From a virus: 30,273 nucleotides of DNA. The position numbers and the translations under genes are program-made. Positions 19,572 to 28,304 of this stretch are shown here, in pieces. A model generated the notes under the pieces. The model did not search any database. It was given only the letters and a program-made list of their open reading frames with translations, and was not told the origin of the DNA. Numbering within the stretch: position 1 is the first letter of the stretch; each line of letters opens with the position of its first letter. Location of the stretch: IMG/VR virus record IMGVR_UViG_3300022937_000104, positions 1 to 30,273 of that record; one strand, written 5' to 3'.

Positions 19572-20008
19572 TATTTAAGGCCAGCAGCCTGATCAAAACG
19601 GAATAAAAGTTGTTCTGAAATATTGTATGGCAAATATGAAATAGTACAGTCTACAGTTATTCCTGACTCGTAAGTATCTACTAAAATCTGTTCTACATTT
19701 ACCCTTGGATCATAGTTTACAATATCAGTAACATTTTTAATTATAGCATCTCTAATATTATTAGTAAAAGGTTCGAATAACAAATCCCAAATAATACATC
19801 CAAAAGTTGGATCACTTAATTTTTCACCTTGGCGTATATGAAAATGATTAATAATGTCTTGCTTAATTAATTCAAAGTCATAAAGTGCAAAACCTTCACT
19901 ATTTTCGTTACTACTAGAAAATCCTCTGTATGCTCGACCGCTTGTTGCTTGTTGCGGACCACTTGATACAGTTACTCGTTTATAAAGATTTTTTTCTAAT
20001 GTGCTCAT
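19571..20008 (-). CDS. 25: Baseplate wedge protein gp25
   Basis: The 145-aa product has the gp25 / GpW-gp25 signature: a Gly-rich, Ser-rich N-terminus, then YDFELIKQDIINHFHIR, LSDPTFGCIIWDLLFEP and RVNVEQILVDTY. T4 gp25 is 132 aa. gp25 forms the core bundle of the wedge with gp6 and gp53 and is thought to start sheath polymerisation. The gene is 15 bases after the gp5 stop and its ribosome site is weak (AGGG, 10 bases before the ATG), so translation may depend on coupling to gp5. gp25 next to gp6 is the arrangement conserved across contractile injection systems. Identity is secure. Confidence 0.93.
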   Translation of the reverse strand: MSTLEKNLYKRVTVSSGPQQATSGRAYRGFSSSNENSEGFALYDFELIKQDIINHFHIRQGEKLSDPTFGCIIWDLLFEPFTNNIRDAIIKNVTDIVNYDPRVNVEQILVDTYESGITVDCTISYLPYNISEQLLFRFDQAAGLK

Positions 20009-20023
20009 ACTGTATTTACCCTA

Positions 20024-22753
20024 TTACTGTGCGCCGCCGCCGTCGCCTGCAACATCTGTATCTTTTGTCTCTCCTTGTTGCGGTTCAATTTCTTCTGGTA
20101 ATAACGGTATTTGTCCGTTCTTAAGTCCAGGCACTGTACCGTTTTCATTTGTTGCTTTACTAAAGTGCATAGCATCATCTAATGAACGCCAATCTCCGCC
20201 CCAGCCTAGGCCATACTTTTTACACAATGCACGTACTGCTTCAACCGGCATATCTGTTATAGGTGCGTTTGGTGGACGAGGTTTAAAGAATCCGTTTGGT
20301 CTTCCATTCATTACATTGTCAGGCCAGTTAATATCAATGGCGCCGCCGGATGCGTGTACAGACCAACTTGTGCCACTAACTGTTCTACGTTTACTGTAAC
20401 CACCGAGTTTCTTAATTTCGTACCCAGTTGCTTCAAGTTCGTTAATAAAGTTTTGGAAATCATCAGCAAATACTGCTGCAACCTGTGTGCTTTTTCCAGA
20501 AGCAGATGTAATAGTAGCTAGAGGACCATCTGTTCCGTCTGGGTTAAAGGTTGCTGTTGTTTCTGCTTTGCGTCCTGGAGGTGCTCCAGTAATTCTAGGA
20601 CCAGTAGTTGTAACACTTGATTGATCGTCTTGGGCTCTAATACCGTCTCCAGTTGTACCTGTAAACGAACCAGCAGTATACGCACTACTTTGAACAAGAT
20701 TACTAGTTGCAATACCATCTAAGTTTTTACGGAATGAGTCAACTGTTAGTACACGGTCATTGAGTGGAAGCACACCTGGTTCTTCTCTGTCAGTTTCTTC
20801 AGGTTTAAATCCATAAGGATTAGCATTTTCATGGTGCGGCCAAGGCTCGTGCTGTGGAGCTCGTGTTAGTATACTTTCAAAATCAACTGCTGTATGTGCG
20901 CCTGGTAAAATATAAGGTAAAGTGATCATTCTTAGAGGTTCAACAGGCGTTGCAGGTCCTGCTGGAGTTGCTGTTGTTGAACGTAATGCTTCAAGAGGAT
21001 CTACTGGAACTCCGCCTTCACTTGCTGGCGAACTAGCACCATTGTTCCATTCAATAGCAGCAGAGTCTGCTGCTATTAAACTACCGCCTTGAATATTAAC
21101 TGTACCAACTGCATTATGAAAGGAGTCTGCGCCAGCAATAATATGATGACTTGCTGCTGCTGCATGATGTATATCTTCAGCAGACAGTACAACATATTCT
21201 GCTGCGGATTTATGTCTAATATTTGATTCTGATGTTAAATGTACTTCGCCGGTGATCTTTGTATGACTATAACCGTCAACAGTAGTTTCAGTATTTCCTT
21301 CGACATAAGAATGACTGTTGCCGCCGCCTTCAACTCGTGTTTGCATGCCAGTATTTGTTAAAAAATGTATACCGGCAGCAATATCATAAATGTTAGCATC
21401 TGAACGTCTGTAAAAACTATTACCCGATGTATGATGTGTTGCTTTAGTTGACGATTGATAAATGTTGTTATCGGTATTCAAATGATAATCTCTATCAACT
21501 GTTGTTCTCATGTCTTTATGAACAACGGTATGACTATAATCTTCTACAGTTAAATGGTAGTCTTTGCCAACGTGCATATGAGTATTAAATGCACTTTCAA
21601 TTGTTACTCTACCAGAATCTTTACCGTTATCAGTTTGTTTTTTATCTGAATATCGCGCCGTAGCCCTCATATTAATATTGCGGCCTGCATCAAGATTAAT
21701 ATCTCTACTAGCAGATAAATTAAGATCATTGTCTGAAAATACACTTACACTATCTTTAGCATAAATGTCAATTTTACCATCACTGGTCATTTCTAACCAA
21801 GCAGTGCCTCGACTATTTCCAATATAAATTAAATCTTCAGAATTGTGTAGTAGAATTTGGTGACCTGTTCTAGTACGAATGCGTGTTAATTCGTTTTGCG
21901 GAACAGTTTCGTCACCGCCAGTTTCGCCTGCTTCTCGGTTAATATAAATTGGCGGGCCGTCGGCAGCATGTGTATTTCTAATAAATTTATCATCACCGTC
22001 GTCCATAACAAAACTAGAACCGCCTAGTCTATTAAACGGAACATTAGCAGCACCTGTGCTAGTACCATATTTTGCTTTTGGATTGCCGTTACGTTTATCT
22101 AAAGGTCCTGGTGTTGAAATACCAAATACCATACTTGGAGTTTCTCGTCTAGCACTAGTAGTAGTTGTACCTCTTGCTTCGTCGAGTATTAAACCTTGTA
22201 CTTCTAGTATTTCTGTAAAGTCTTTGTTGTAGGGTTTTTCAAATAGTGTAGGATCTATTTTAGATCCTGATTCTATTAACTTATTATATTCACCTACTGG
22301 TAGTTTTGTACCTTTTAAATTATCAGGTGTACCGGGCGTAGTATTTTCTGTAACGGCACGACCATCCGGTAACATAAAGTTCATACCAACGTCTTGGATA
22401 CAACCTATCCAATAACCGTATGCTGCGCTACCTTCTGCAAATATTACAAGTACTCTTGTTCCGACATCTGGAGGAACAGCCCACATGCCGTAACTTTTCT
22501 GGGTAAATTCGTATCCGTCATTAGGTGTTAATCCTTTATTTGGTGTGACACCGTAAAAAGGACTTAGGTATCTAACATTAACAAGTTGACCGCTACGTTC
22601 AGGTGTGCCTGAAGCACCGTCGTACTTCAATATTTCAACTTCTAACGTACCCATGTACAATGGGTCAAGATGACTTACAATGATTGCCTCATAAGGACCA
22701 CGGTCTCTTATTTTAGATTCTTTAACTCTTGTTCTTGTATATTGGTTTGCCAT
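20024..22753 (-). CDS. 5: Baseplate central spike gp5-like with C-terminal M15 peptidase
   Basis: The product is 909 aa. Residues about 15-150 form the gp5 / VgrG-type OB-fold (YEAIIVSHLDPLYMGTLEVE, GYWIGCIQDVG). Residues about 288-571 are short repeated beta strands typical of the trimeric spike beta-helix (DGKIDIYAKDSVSV, INLDAGRNINMRA), with many histidines from about 390 onward. Residues about 745-880 are an M15-type zinc peptidase: His800 and Asp807 in SVHASGGAIDI and His863 in DDAMHF supply the expected ligands, with Asp860 in the catalytic acid position. The M15 family cleaves peptide cross-links or stems in peptidoglycan, so the domain probably opens the cell wall during injection. 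T4 gp5 instead carries a lysozyme domain between the OB-fold and helix. Here the lysozyme-like domain is in the preceding gene, 18 bases upstream. The ribosome site is weak (GTAGAAAC). Confidence 0.9.
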   Translation of the reverse strand: MANQYTRTRVKESKIRDRGPYEAIIVSHLDPLYMGTLEVEILKYDGASGTPERSGQLVNVRYLSPFYGVTPNKGLTPNDGYEFTQKSYGMWAVPPDVGTRVLVIFAEGSAAYGYWIGCIQDVGMNFMLPDGRAVTENTTPGTPDNLKGTKLPVGEYNKLIESGSKIDPTLFEKPYNKDFTEILEVQGLILDEARGTTTTSARRETPSMVFGISTPGPLDKRNGNPKAKYGTSTGAANVPFNRLGGSSFVMDDGDDKFIRNTHAADGPPIYINREAGETGGDETVPQNELTRIRTRTGHQILLHNSEDLIYIGNSRGTAWLEMTSDGKIDIYAKDSVSVFSDNDLNLSASRDINLDAGRNINMRATARYSDKKQTDNGKDSGRVTIESAFNTHMHVGKDYHLTVEDYSHTVVHKDMRTTVDRDYHLNTDNNIYQSSTKATHHTSGNSFYRRSDANIYDIAAGIHFLTNTGMQTRVEGGGNSHSYVEGNTETTVDGYSHTKITGEVHLTSESNIRHKSAAEYVVLSAEDIHHAAAASHHIIAGADSFHNAVGTVNIQGGSLIAADSAAIEWNNGASSPASEGGVPVDPLEALRSTTATPAGPATPVEPLRMITLPYILPGAHTAVDFESILTRAPQHEPWPHHENANPYGFKPEETDREEPGVLPLNDRVLTVDSFRKNLDGIATSNLVQSSAYTAGSFTGTTGDGIRAQDDQSSVTTTGPRITGAPPGRKAETTATFNPDGTDGPLATITSASGKSTQVAAVFADDFQNFINELEATGYEIKKLGGYSKRRTVSGTSWSVHASGGAIDINWPDNVMNGRPNGFFKPRPPNAPITDMPVEAVRALCKKYGLGWGGDWRSLDDAMHFSKATNENGTVPGLKNGQIPLLPEEIEPQQGETKDTDVAGDGGGAQ

Positions 22754-22771
22754 CTATGTTTCTACTTTACA

Positions 22772-24661
22772 TTAATTATTTTTAAACGTAACCACCGGTG
22801 GTACTGTTTGATAGTTTGTTGTATAAGTTCCGCCTTTTAAATCTACACCAGATTGCTTTGCTGTAGCTTTGGTTTCGTCAATTTCATTTAGTTTAGATTT
22901 CAACTGATTTACTGATTGTGTATAACTTGTTTTATTTTTTACTCTATTACTAACCGAGTTAATTGTAAGTCCATATGGATATCCCATATCAATTTTACTT
23001 TCTATAACTTGTTTTGCTGATTCATTTGTAAATAACTGTCTTTCTAACTGTACAATTTCGTCACTTCCCGGATCAGAGATTTTAAGTTCTTCAATTCTGT
23101 CGTACAATACAACTCCTTCGTTAGTTAATTCTAATAACCGATCATCTAGTTCTTGCTTGTACACTAACGGTTCGTCATCAACAATTTGTTTTAATGTTGC
23201 TGATAAATTATCAACACTTTCTTTCTTTGTGTCTAAACTATCTTGTAACTCTATTGTGCGTGACTTTAATAAATCATTAACATCACTTGCAAGATCATTA
23301 TTTTGCGGAGCAGTACTTAATCCAGATTTTGCCGGTGCCGGTGCAGATATTGTTGCTGGTGGTTTTAAACTTCCTAACCCTGACTTACCTAACCCTGTAG
23401 GTACTCCTTTTGAATCAAAATCTAAAGGATTAGGTATTTTCTTAATAGGTGATAATTTTCCTGACAGTCCGTCGGCGCCGCCACCGCCTCCGCCGCCACC
23501 ACCACCGCCTGCTCCTCCGCCTGCTCCTCCGCCGGCAGAACCTCCTGTGCCACTAGTTGATCCTGTTACAGTATTAGTTGAAGTCGGTAACCCCGGTGTG
23601 TCGCTATATCGACCTGCTTGTGTAGAGGAAGCATCTCTGCTGTCGAGTATTTCATTAACTTGCTGCATTGTAAATGTTTCTGGATCAACACCTTCGTTAC
23701 CTGCTACACCTAAATCACCTCCAGGAGTACTTGTGCTTCCAGGTGCATTTTCTTGTACTGACATTGTGCCGTTTTCTAATAATCTAGCAACTTTTTTACC
23801 TGTTCTAAAATCATAACGATCATCTAATGGGTCAATTATTTCGTATTTGTAAACATCTGTTGCATCCGGTAAATTATTAGGTAATGCAGGTCGATTTCCT
23901 GATCCGCCTGTAACTCTCGAACCTCCGCTTCCAAAATTTCTCATTCTAGCTTCAGGAGTATTTCCTTCTTGGCGATACCCGTCGCTACCAACAGGTGCAG
24001 TAGGAATTGGAGTTTCAGTTCTACCTTCAGCGGCTGCGTTGCCTTGTGCAGTTGGAATTGTTTCAATTTCTCCAGGTCCTCCACGATAGATATCAATTAG
24101 TGCAGATAAAAATTGATCTGCATCGTGGTGCGACTTGTTTAGTCCGTCACCTGCATAAAAACTTTGACCTTTTGTTAAGTTACGCTTAGGATGACTACTA
24201 GAAACAATAGATGAACCTGCAGGCATATCATACGGAACTGGACAGCTTGCCCATTCTGCTGCAAGATATTCCATAAACTTTTGGCTGTTTTCAATTTCCT
24301 TTTGTGCAGGATCTGGATTTGTCGAAAGCTCTCCGGCTTTCCATTCGTTATATTTGCGTTGTGCTTTGATTTTATCAAGCATCATAATATCTTGAACTTC
24401 TGCTGTATAACGAACTTGTGTAGGATCAAATCCTGAACGACGGCAACTTTCTTCTACAACTGCTTTAAGCATTTGATATTTGCCAACTGCCGACGAGCGC
24501 CAGGTTTTCATGTACGAATTCTGGAACTGTAAAACTTCACCAATAAGCATTTGAGTTAATGGGTGTGTTTCTCCGCCATATATCATGTCATAAGTTCCTG
24601 CTTCGTGTTTCGCAACAAGACGCAGAAGTGCTTTATCTTGATCAGTTATCTCATATGACAT
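22772..24661 (-). CDS. Lysozyme-like baseplate protein with polyglycine linker and coiled-coil tail
   Basis: The 629-aa product begins with a lysozyme/transglycosylase-like domain (residues about 1-200): LLRLVAKHEAGTYDMIYGG with Glu20 as the likely catalytic acid, LTQMLIGEVLQFQ, and SSAVGKYQML (56-65), the pattern seen in phage muralytic domains of the GH104 or related class. Residues 200-370 are a Pro/Gly/Thr-rich linker and 371-398 are almost pure Gly with some Ala and Ser. Residues about 450-580 are Leu/Asp/Glu/Lys-rich and probably coiled coil. The N-terminal activity probably cuts glycan strands while the C-terminal part attaches to the hub or spike. No signal peptide or holin-like neighbour is present, so a virion-associated role is favoured over an endolysin. 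GGAGGAG (24679-24673) precedes the ATG by 11 bases. It lies between the hub gene and gp5. Confidence 0.75.
   Translation of the reverse strand: MSYEITDQDKALLRLVAKHEAGTYDMIYGGETHPLTQMLIGEVLQFQNSYMKTWRSSAVGKYQMLKAVVEESCRRSGFDPTQVRYTAEVQDIMMLDKIKAQRKYNEWKAGELSTNPDPAQKEIENSQKFMEYLAAEWASCPVPYDMPAGSSIVSSSHPKRNLTKGQSFYAGDGLNKSHHDADQFLSALIDIYRGGPGEIETIPTAQGNAAAEGRTETPIPTAPVGSDGYRQEGNTPEARMRNFGSGGSRVTGGSGNRPALPNNLPDATDVYKYEIIDPLDDRYDFRTGKKVARLLENGTMSVQENAPGSTSTPGGDLGVAGNEGVDPETFTMQQVNEILDSRDASSTQAGRYSDTPGLPTSTNTVTGSTSGTGGSAGGGAGGGAGGGGGGGGGGGADGLSGKLSPIKKIPNPLDFDSKGVPTGLGKSGLGSLKPPATISAPAPAKSGLSTAPQNNDLASDVNDLLKSRTIELQDSLDTKKESVDNLSATLKQIVDDEPLVYKQELDDRLLELTNEGVVLYDRIEELKISDPGSDEIVQLERQLFTNESAKQVIESKIDMGYPYGLTINSVSNRVKNKTSYTQSVNQLKSKLNEIDETKATAKQSGVDLKGGTYTTNYQTVPPVVTFKNN
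23467..23549 (-). repeat. Glycine-codon tract (GC-rich low-complexity repeat)
   Basis: About 83 bases consist mostly of GGN codons, encoding Gly with a few Ala and Ser (residues 371-398 of the lysozyme-like protein). The tract is a sharp G+C-rich island in an AT-rich region. The third bases vary (GGT, GGC, GGA), so it is an imperfect trinucleotide repeat and not a homopolymer run. Such tracts act as flexible linkers and can change length by slippage. Confidence 0.85.
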
Positions 24662-24664
24662 TTA

Positions 24665-27600
24665 TTAACCAGCTCCTCCGCTTTGTGCTGCTCGTCTAGC
24701 CTGTCTTCTTAGATACGCTTCACTATATTGACGACCTTCTGTTCTATTTACAGGAGGACGGGTGCCAGCGGCTTGACTTGTGGCCGCTGAAACTCCAGCA
24801 ATTGCTGCTTCTCTTGCTCTAAAACTTGCTTGAGCTGCTGCTTGTGCTGCTTGTGAACTAGCGTTCGCTGCGGCAGCAAGTGCAGGATCAACTTGCCCTG
24901 CTTCAAACCCTAATTTTAACGGAAACACTCCCTGAACTGTATCTCTTACAAGACTTGTTCTGTCACCTTTAGTGCTTTGTGCTACAAATTGTCTTAATTC
25001 AGGATTTGCTTGTATAAAATCTGATACATTTGAAACTTTTCCAGCTACTAATTCTTTTACACCTTCTTCAATTTTTCCTGTTATTAGCAATTCTTGCGTT
25101 CGAACTACATCTGGTCCAGACGTAACTGCATTAACTGTATTAGTTACTATAGATTTAATTTCCGATACAGCAGATTGAGCTGCTTGAGATGCTTGAGCTG
25201 CTGCCAAATCGCTAGGTGCGCTTGCTGCTGCTCCGCCGCTGTCTAAACGTTTTTCTTTAGAAGCTAGAATAATTGGTGTTTTATTTCCAGTTGTGCTTTC
25301 GTCGTTTTGTCCTTTCATACGTATCATTTTAAGCGTTTGTTTAAATTGTCCTCCTGCAAAATTTGATTGTGCGCTAATTACTCGATACAATCCACTAAAC
25401 TGTGGAACTAACACCGGAAAATCCATTAATGATCCTGCGACTTGATAGTCTAAAGGAGATTTAAAGTTTAAAAGTATGTAAACTTCGTTTCTCATAAATT
25501 CCATTGCACCATCAGCATTTATAGTAGGATCTTGAGGAGCTGCACTATAGTTTCCTAAATCTGTTGGTAAAAAATACGGATCTCCCCATATTTCTATCTC
25601 AGCACTAATCATATCAATTTGACTGTTTACTAATCTTTCATGGAACATTTGAGCAATACGTGCTTCTGTACCGTGTGCTGTAGGTTTAGGAGCGCCGCCA
25701 GAACTAGGTGCACCAGGAGAGGTAAATTCTGCGGGTCCTGTAGGATCATTAGTTGAACAAGGGGCTTTTGGACGAGCAATTTCAGAACCTTGTTGTTGTC
25801 CGCTATTTGTAGTTTCTTGATTTATGCTTTCTCTACCTTGTGCCATATCAGCACGTAGACTATTAAAAAATGCATTATTAAAGTTAATATCAAAATTTAA
25901 TACATCTTCATTTTTTCCAGTGTAAATGTAGTTGTATTCTTTTTTTACCATAGATTTCAAAGAAGAAACACTCGACGGACGTTCTCCTGCGCTTAATGTA
26001 GTAGCTTCGTGAGGAGTAAAAGGTTGAACACAATACACATAAGTTCTTCTAGGTCTACCTAATTCACATTCCATTGTTTTATCATTGTCAATAAATGTTA
26101 AGGTTTCAATTCTAAACCATTTCTTAAAACCCTGGACGCTTTCTTCTTTTGCAACGTCTCTTGCGTATGCAGAGTTGAGCATCACAGTTTCAATAATATT
26201 TGTAATTTTATCATTTTGGCTAAATTGATAACTTCTAGCTTTATTTGCTGTTTGGCTTTCGTTGTTTTGTCTTTGATTTGTTTGGGTTTCTTCATTATTA
26301 ACACTAGATGCATCTGGCATAGGTTGTGGTGCACCGTCTCTAGAGTCTTCTAATAATAAACTTCTACCTAATTCATTCATATTATTGATATCAGAAGCAT
26401 ATGCTTTTAGATACAAATAAGTATTTGGTGCATTAGAACTAATTACAGGAATAGCACTTTCTTCAGTGTCGGGATCAGATAAATCTCTTTGTTCAGCTTG
26501 TCCTTGACGTATTCTTTCTTGTTCCTCTGCCTTCATTGTAGCTCTTAATGCACTTAGGTCTACATTTTGGTTTTTTATCGCATTTACTAAGCCATTCTTG
26601 TCCTTAGGAAATGCAATTAAATATCTGTCATATCCTTTGATTAAGTTCTTGTTTTCTAATTCTTCAATACGGTCATTAAGAATATTTGCAACAGAATTTT
26701 TTCCAGATTCTAACACTTCGTGAACACTAGATCCTGATGCATTAATAGAAACTTGTGCTTGGTTTGCAGTATCTGTTAAACCTGTCTCGTTATAAGGAAT
26801 AGCTTTAGTTCTATATACACTGCCTTGATTTGTTACTTCAAAATCAGTGTTAGTAAATTTTATTGGGATATAAAAAGGTTTAATTGATGAAGACACATCA
26901 TTGCCGTTATCGTCCCAGCCTACAAATTCAAGTTTTAAACAAAACGGAGCATCAACATAATTTTGGTAGCCTGCCTTTTGCGATGCAAGTAGCAGTGCCT
27001 CAATGTATTTTCCCATACTATAAGGTTCTGTTACAGTAAATTCGATATTAGTGCCTAACGCAGTACCGGTATTTGAGTTTGGAGAAAGTATTGCTTTAAT
27101 ATCAATGTCGTCAATATAATATTCTGCATCGTTATCAGGTAATTCATCTCTTGTTTTAACTCTTGTGCTGTATCCTGTTGTTCTTAATCCGCCACCTGAT
27201 TTTACAACAAAGTATTTAAAATCTGCACCGTTTCTATAACTAGTAGGATTATTATATTGAGACGAATCAAGTATTCCTAATGTAGCAATATAATTATACG
27301 AATTAAAATTCCTTAAAGGATTTGGAATTCTATTACCTGTTTGAGAAAGAGAACCTCCTGACGAATTGCTAGTAATTGATGAGCCAAGGAGACCTCCTAA
27401 AAAACTTAGTGGATCATTTTCGAGTTTAACTCCTTCGATGTATGATTTAGCTCTATCAAATTCGCCGCCAATAGCACCGGCTAGTTCTTGAAAATTTTGA
27501 CTTACAAGTTTTATAGGATTAAATGCACTAATAGAATCTGCAAATGTTCCTGAACTAAACGTGCCGCCTGAAGAAAAACTTGTAAAACCTAAACCGTCTA

Positions 27601-28006
27601 ACTTAGAACTTAGTGCTGAACTAATTTTATTAGGATTAACACTTAAATCTGAAAAATTTCCTAATGCACTACTAACTCTATTAAATGATGCGTTTAAGTC
27701 TCCAGCTAGTGCAGAAGCATTAATATTCCCACTAGATAGAGTATTGTTTAATGATCCACTTAATTTATTTAATGTTGCAGAGATATTACCACTAGCTAGT
27801 GAAGAATTTAATTGATTTCCTAAGCTGTTAACTCCACTAGTTTGTAAATTTAAAGAAGATATTCTATTGTTTAATTGTGATGCAGCAGAATTTGCATTTC
27901 TTAAAGATGAATTAAGACCATTCGAAAACTGAGAATTTAGTGATTTAGAAAAATCATTGAGTCCTGTATTAACTGCCTTAGAAATGCTTGACAATGTCAA
28001 TGCCAT
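24665..28006 (-). CDS. Large probable baseplate hub protein, 1113 aa
   Basis: Residues 1-215 are Ser/Asn/Leu-rich with regular Leu spacing (SSISKAVNTGLNDFSKSLNS), probably helical or coiled. Residues about 235-430 form a beta-rich domain (YNYIATLGILDSSQYNNP, FTVTEPYSMGKYIEALLLAS, APFCLKLEFVGWDDNG). Residues about 800-935 resemble the end of hub/gpD-type proteins (EIEIWGDPYFLP, SGLYRVISAQSNFAGGQFKQ). The last 130 residues are Ala/Gln-rich helix. Hub proteins of the gp27 class join the tail tube to the spike. The place between gp53 and the lysozyme/gp5 pair fits that role. I recognise it as a structural protein of T4-like marine phages, but the gp27 equivalence is inference. It starts 1 base after the gp53 stop, with AGGAG 6 bases before the ATG. 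Confidence 0.7.
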   Translation of the reverse strand: MALTLSSISKAVNTGLNDFSKSLNSQFSNGLNSSLRNANSAASQLNNRISSLNLQTSGVNSLGNQLNSSLASGNISATLNKLSGSLNNTLSSGNINASALAGDLNASFNRVSSALGNFSDLSVNPNKISSALSSKLDGLGFTSFSSGGTFSSGTFADSISAFNPIKLVSQNFQELAGAIGGEFDRAKSYIEGVKLENDPLSFLGGLLGSSITSNSSGGSLSQTGNRIPNPLRNFNSYNYIATLGILDSSQYNNPTSYRNGADFKYFVVKSGGGLRTTGYSTRVKTRDELPDNDAEYYIDDIDIKAILSPNSNTGTALGTNIEFTVTEPYSMGKYIEALLLASQKAGYQNYVDAPFCLKLEFVGWDDNGNDVSSSIKPFYIPIKFTNTDFEVTNQGSVYRTKAIPYNETGLTDTANQAQVSINASGSSVHEVLESGKNSVANILNDRIEELENKNLIKGYDRYLIAFPKDKNGLVNAIKNQNVDLSALRATMKAEEQERIRQGQAEQRDLSDPDTEESAIPVISSNAPNTYLYLKAYASDINNMNELGRSLLLEDSRDGAPQPMPDASSVNNEETQTNQRQNNESQTANKARSYQFSQNDKITNIIETVMLNSAYARDVAKEESVQGFKKWFRIETLTFIDNDKTMECELGRPRRTYVYCVQPFTPHEATTLSAGERPSSVSSLKSMVKKEYNYIYTGKNEDVLNFDINFNNAFFNSLRADMAQGRESINQETTNSGQQQGSEIARPKAPCSTNDPTGPAEFTSPGAPSSGGAPKPTAHGTEARIAQMFHERLVNSQIDMISAEIEIWGDPYFLPTDLGNYSAAPQDPTINADGAMEFMRNEVYILLNFKSPLDYQVAGSLMDFPVLVPQFSGLYRVISAQSNFAGGQFKQTLKMIRMKGQNDESTTGNKTPIILASKEKRLDSGGAAASAPSDLAAAQASQAAQSAVSEIKSIVTNTVNAVTSGPDVVRTQELLITGKIEEGVKELVAGKVSNVSDFIQANPELRQFVAQSTKGDRTSLVRDTVQGVFPLKLGFEAGQVDPALAAAANASSQAAQAAAQASFRAREAAIAGVSAATSQAAGTRPPVNRTEGRQYSEAYLRRQARRAAQSGGAG

Positions 28007-28007
28007 A

Positions 28008-28304
28008 TTATGCTCCTAATATTTCTCTAAGATGTTGTCCTTGTGGCAAATATATCTTTGTACCTGCTACAAAATCATATATAGGATCTTTTATAATATC
28101 CATATTACGCTGTGCAAACACCCACCAAAGTTCTCTTTTTCCGTATAAGTCGTGTGCTAACAAATCTGGTCGGTGTGTATAAGCTGGCAAAATTTCGTAA
28201 AGAATATCATTTTTAGATTCCGGAACTGGACGTATTTTTAATAAATCTAGATATCCTGACTCTAATAATTTTGTATTAGCATATGGTCCGAATTTAGATA
28301 ACAT
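28008..28304 (-). CDS. 53: Baseplate wedge protein gp53-like, short form (98 aa)
   Basis: The pattern HRPDLLAHDLYGKRELWWVF, then IKDPIYDFVAGTKIYLP, is the conserved core of gp53 and of LysM-like wedge proteins of contractile tails. In T4, gp53 (196 aa) clamps neighbouring wedges by binding gp25 and gp6. This protein has about half that length and seems to keep only the LysM-like core. Its ATG overlaps the stop of the upstream gene in TAATG, a one-base overlap typical of translational coupling. A GGAGG sequence lies about 9 bases upstream, inside the previous gene. The assignment rests on the core motif and the position. Confidence 0.83.
   Translation of the reverse strand: MLSKFGPYANTKLLESGYLDLLKIRPVPESKNDILYEILPAYTHRPDLLAHDLYGKRELWWVFAQRNMDIIKDPIYDFVAGTKIYLPQGQHLREILGA

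Noticed and set aside
20013-20018. TAAATA on the minus strand just before gp25, resembling a late promoter
   Set aside because: By T4 spacing it would start transcription inside the gp25 ATG, so it could only give a leaderless transcript. A chance match is more likely.
20001-20399. A 132-aa plus-strand frame opposite the M15 domain
   Set aside because: It is antisense to the conserved zinc-peptidase motifs of the gp5-like gene and has no similarity I recognise.
23467-23549. A strong G-quadruplex in the glycine tract
   Set aside because: The G runs are mostly pairs from GGN codons with few runs of three or more, so only weak two-layer structures are likely.
23157-23816. A 219-aa plus-strand frame with a polyproline run
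   Set aside because: It is the antisense of the glycine-codon tract of the lysozyme-like gene. The proline run is a direct by-product of GGN codons, and no promoter or ribosome site supports it.
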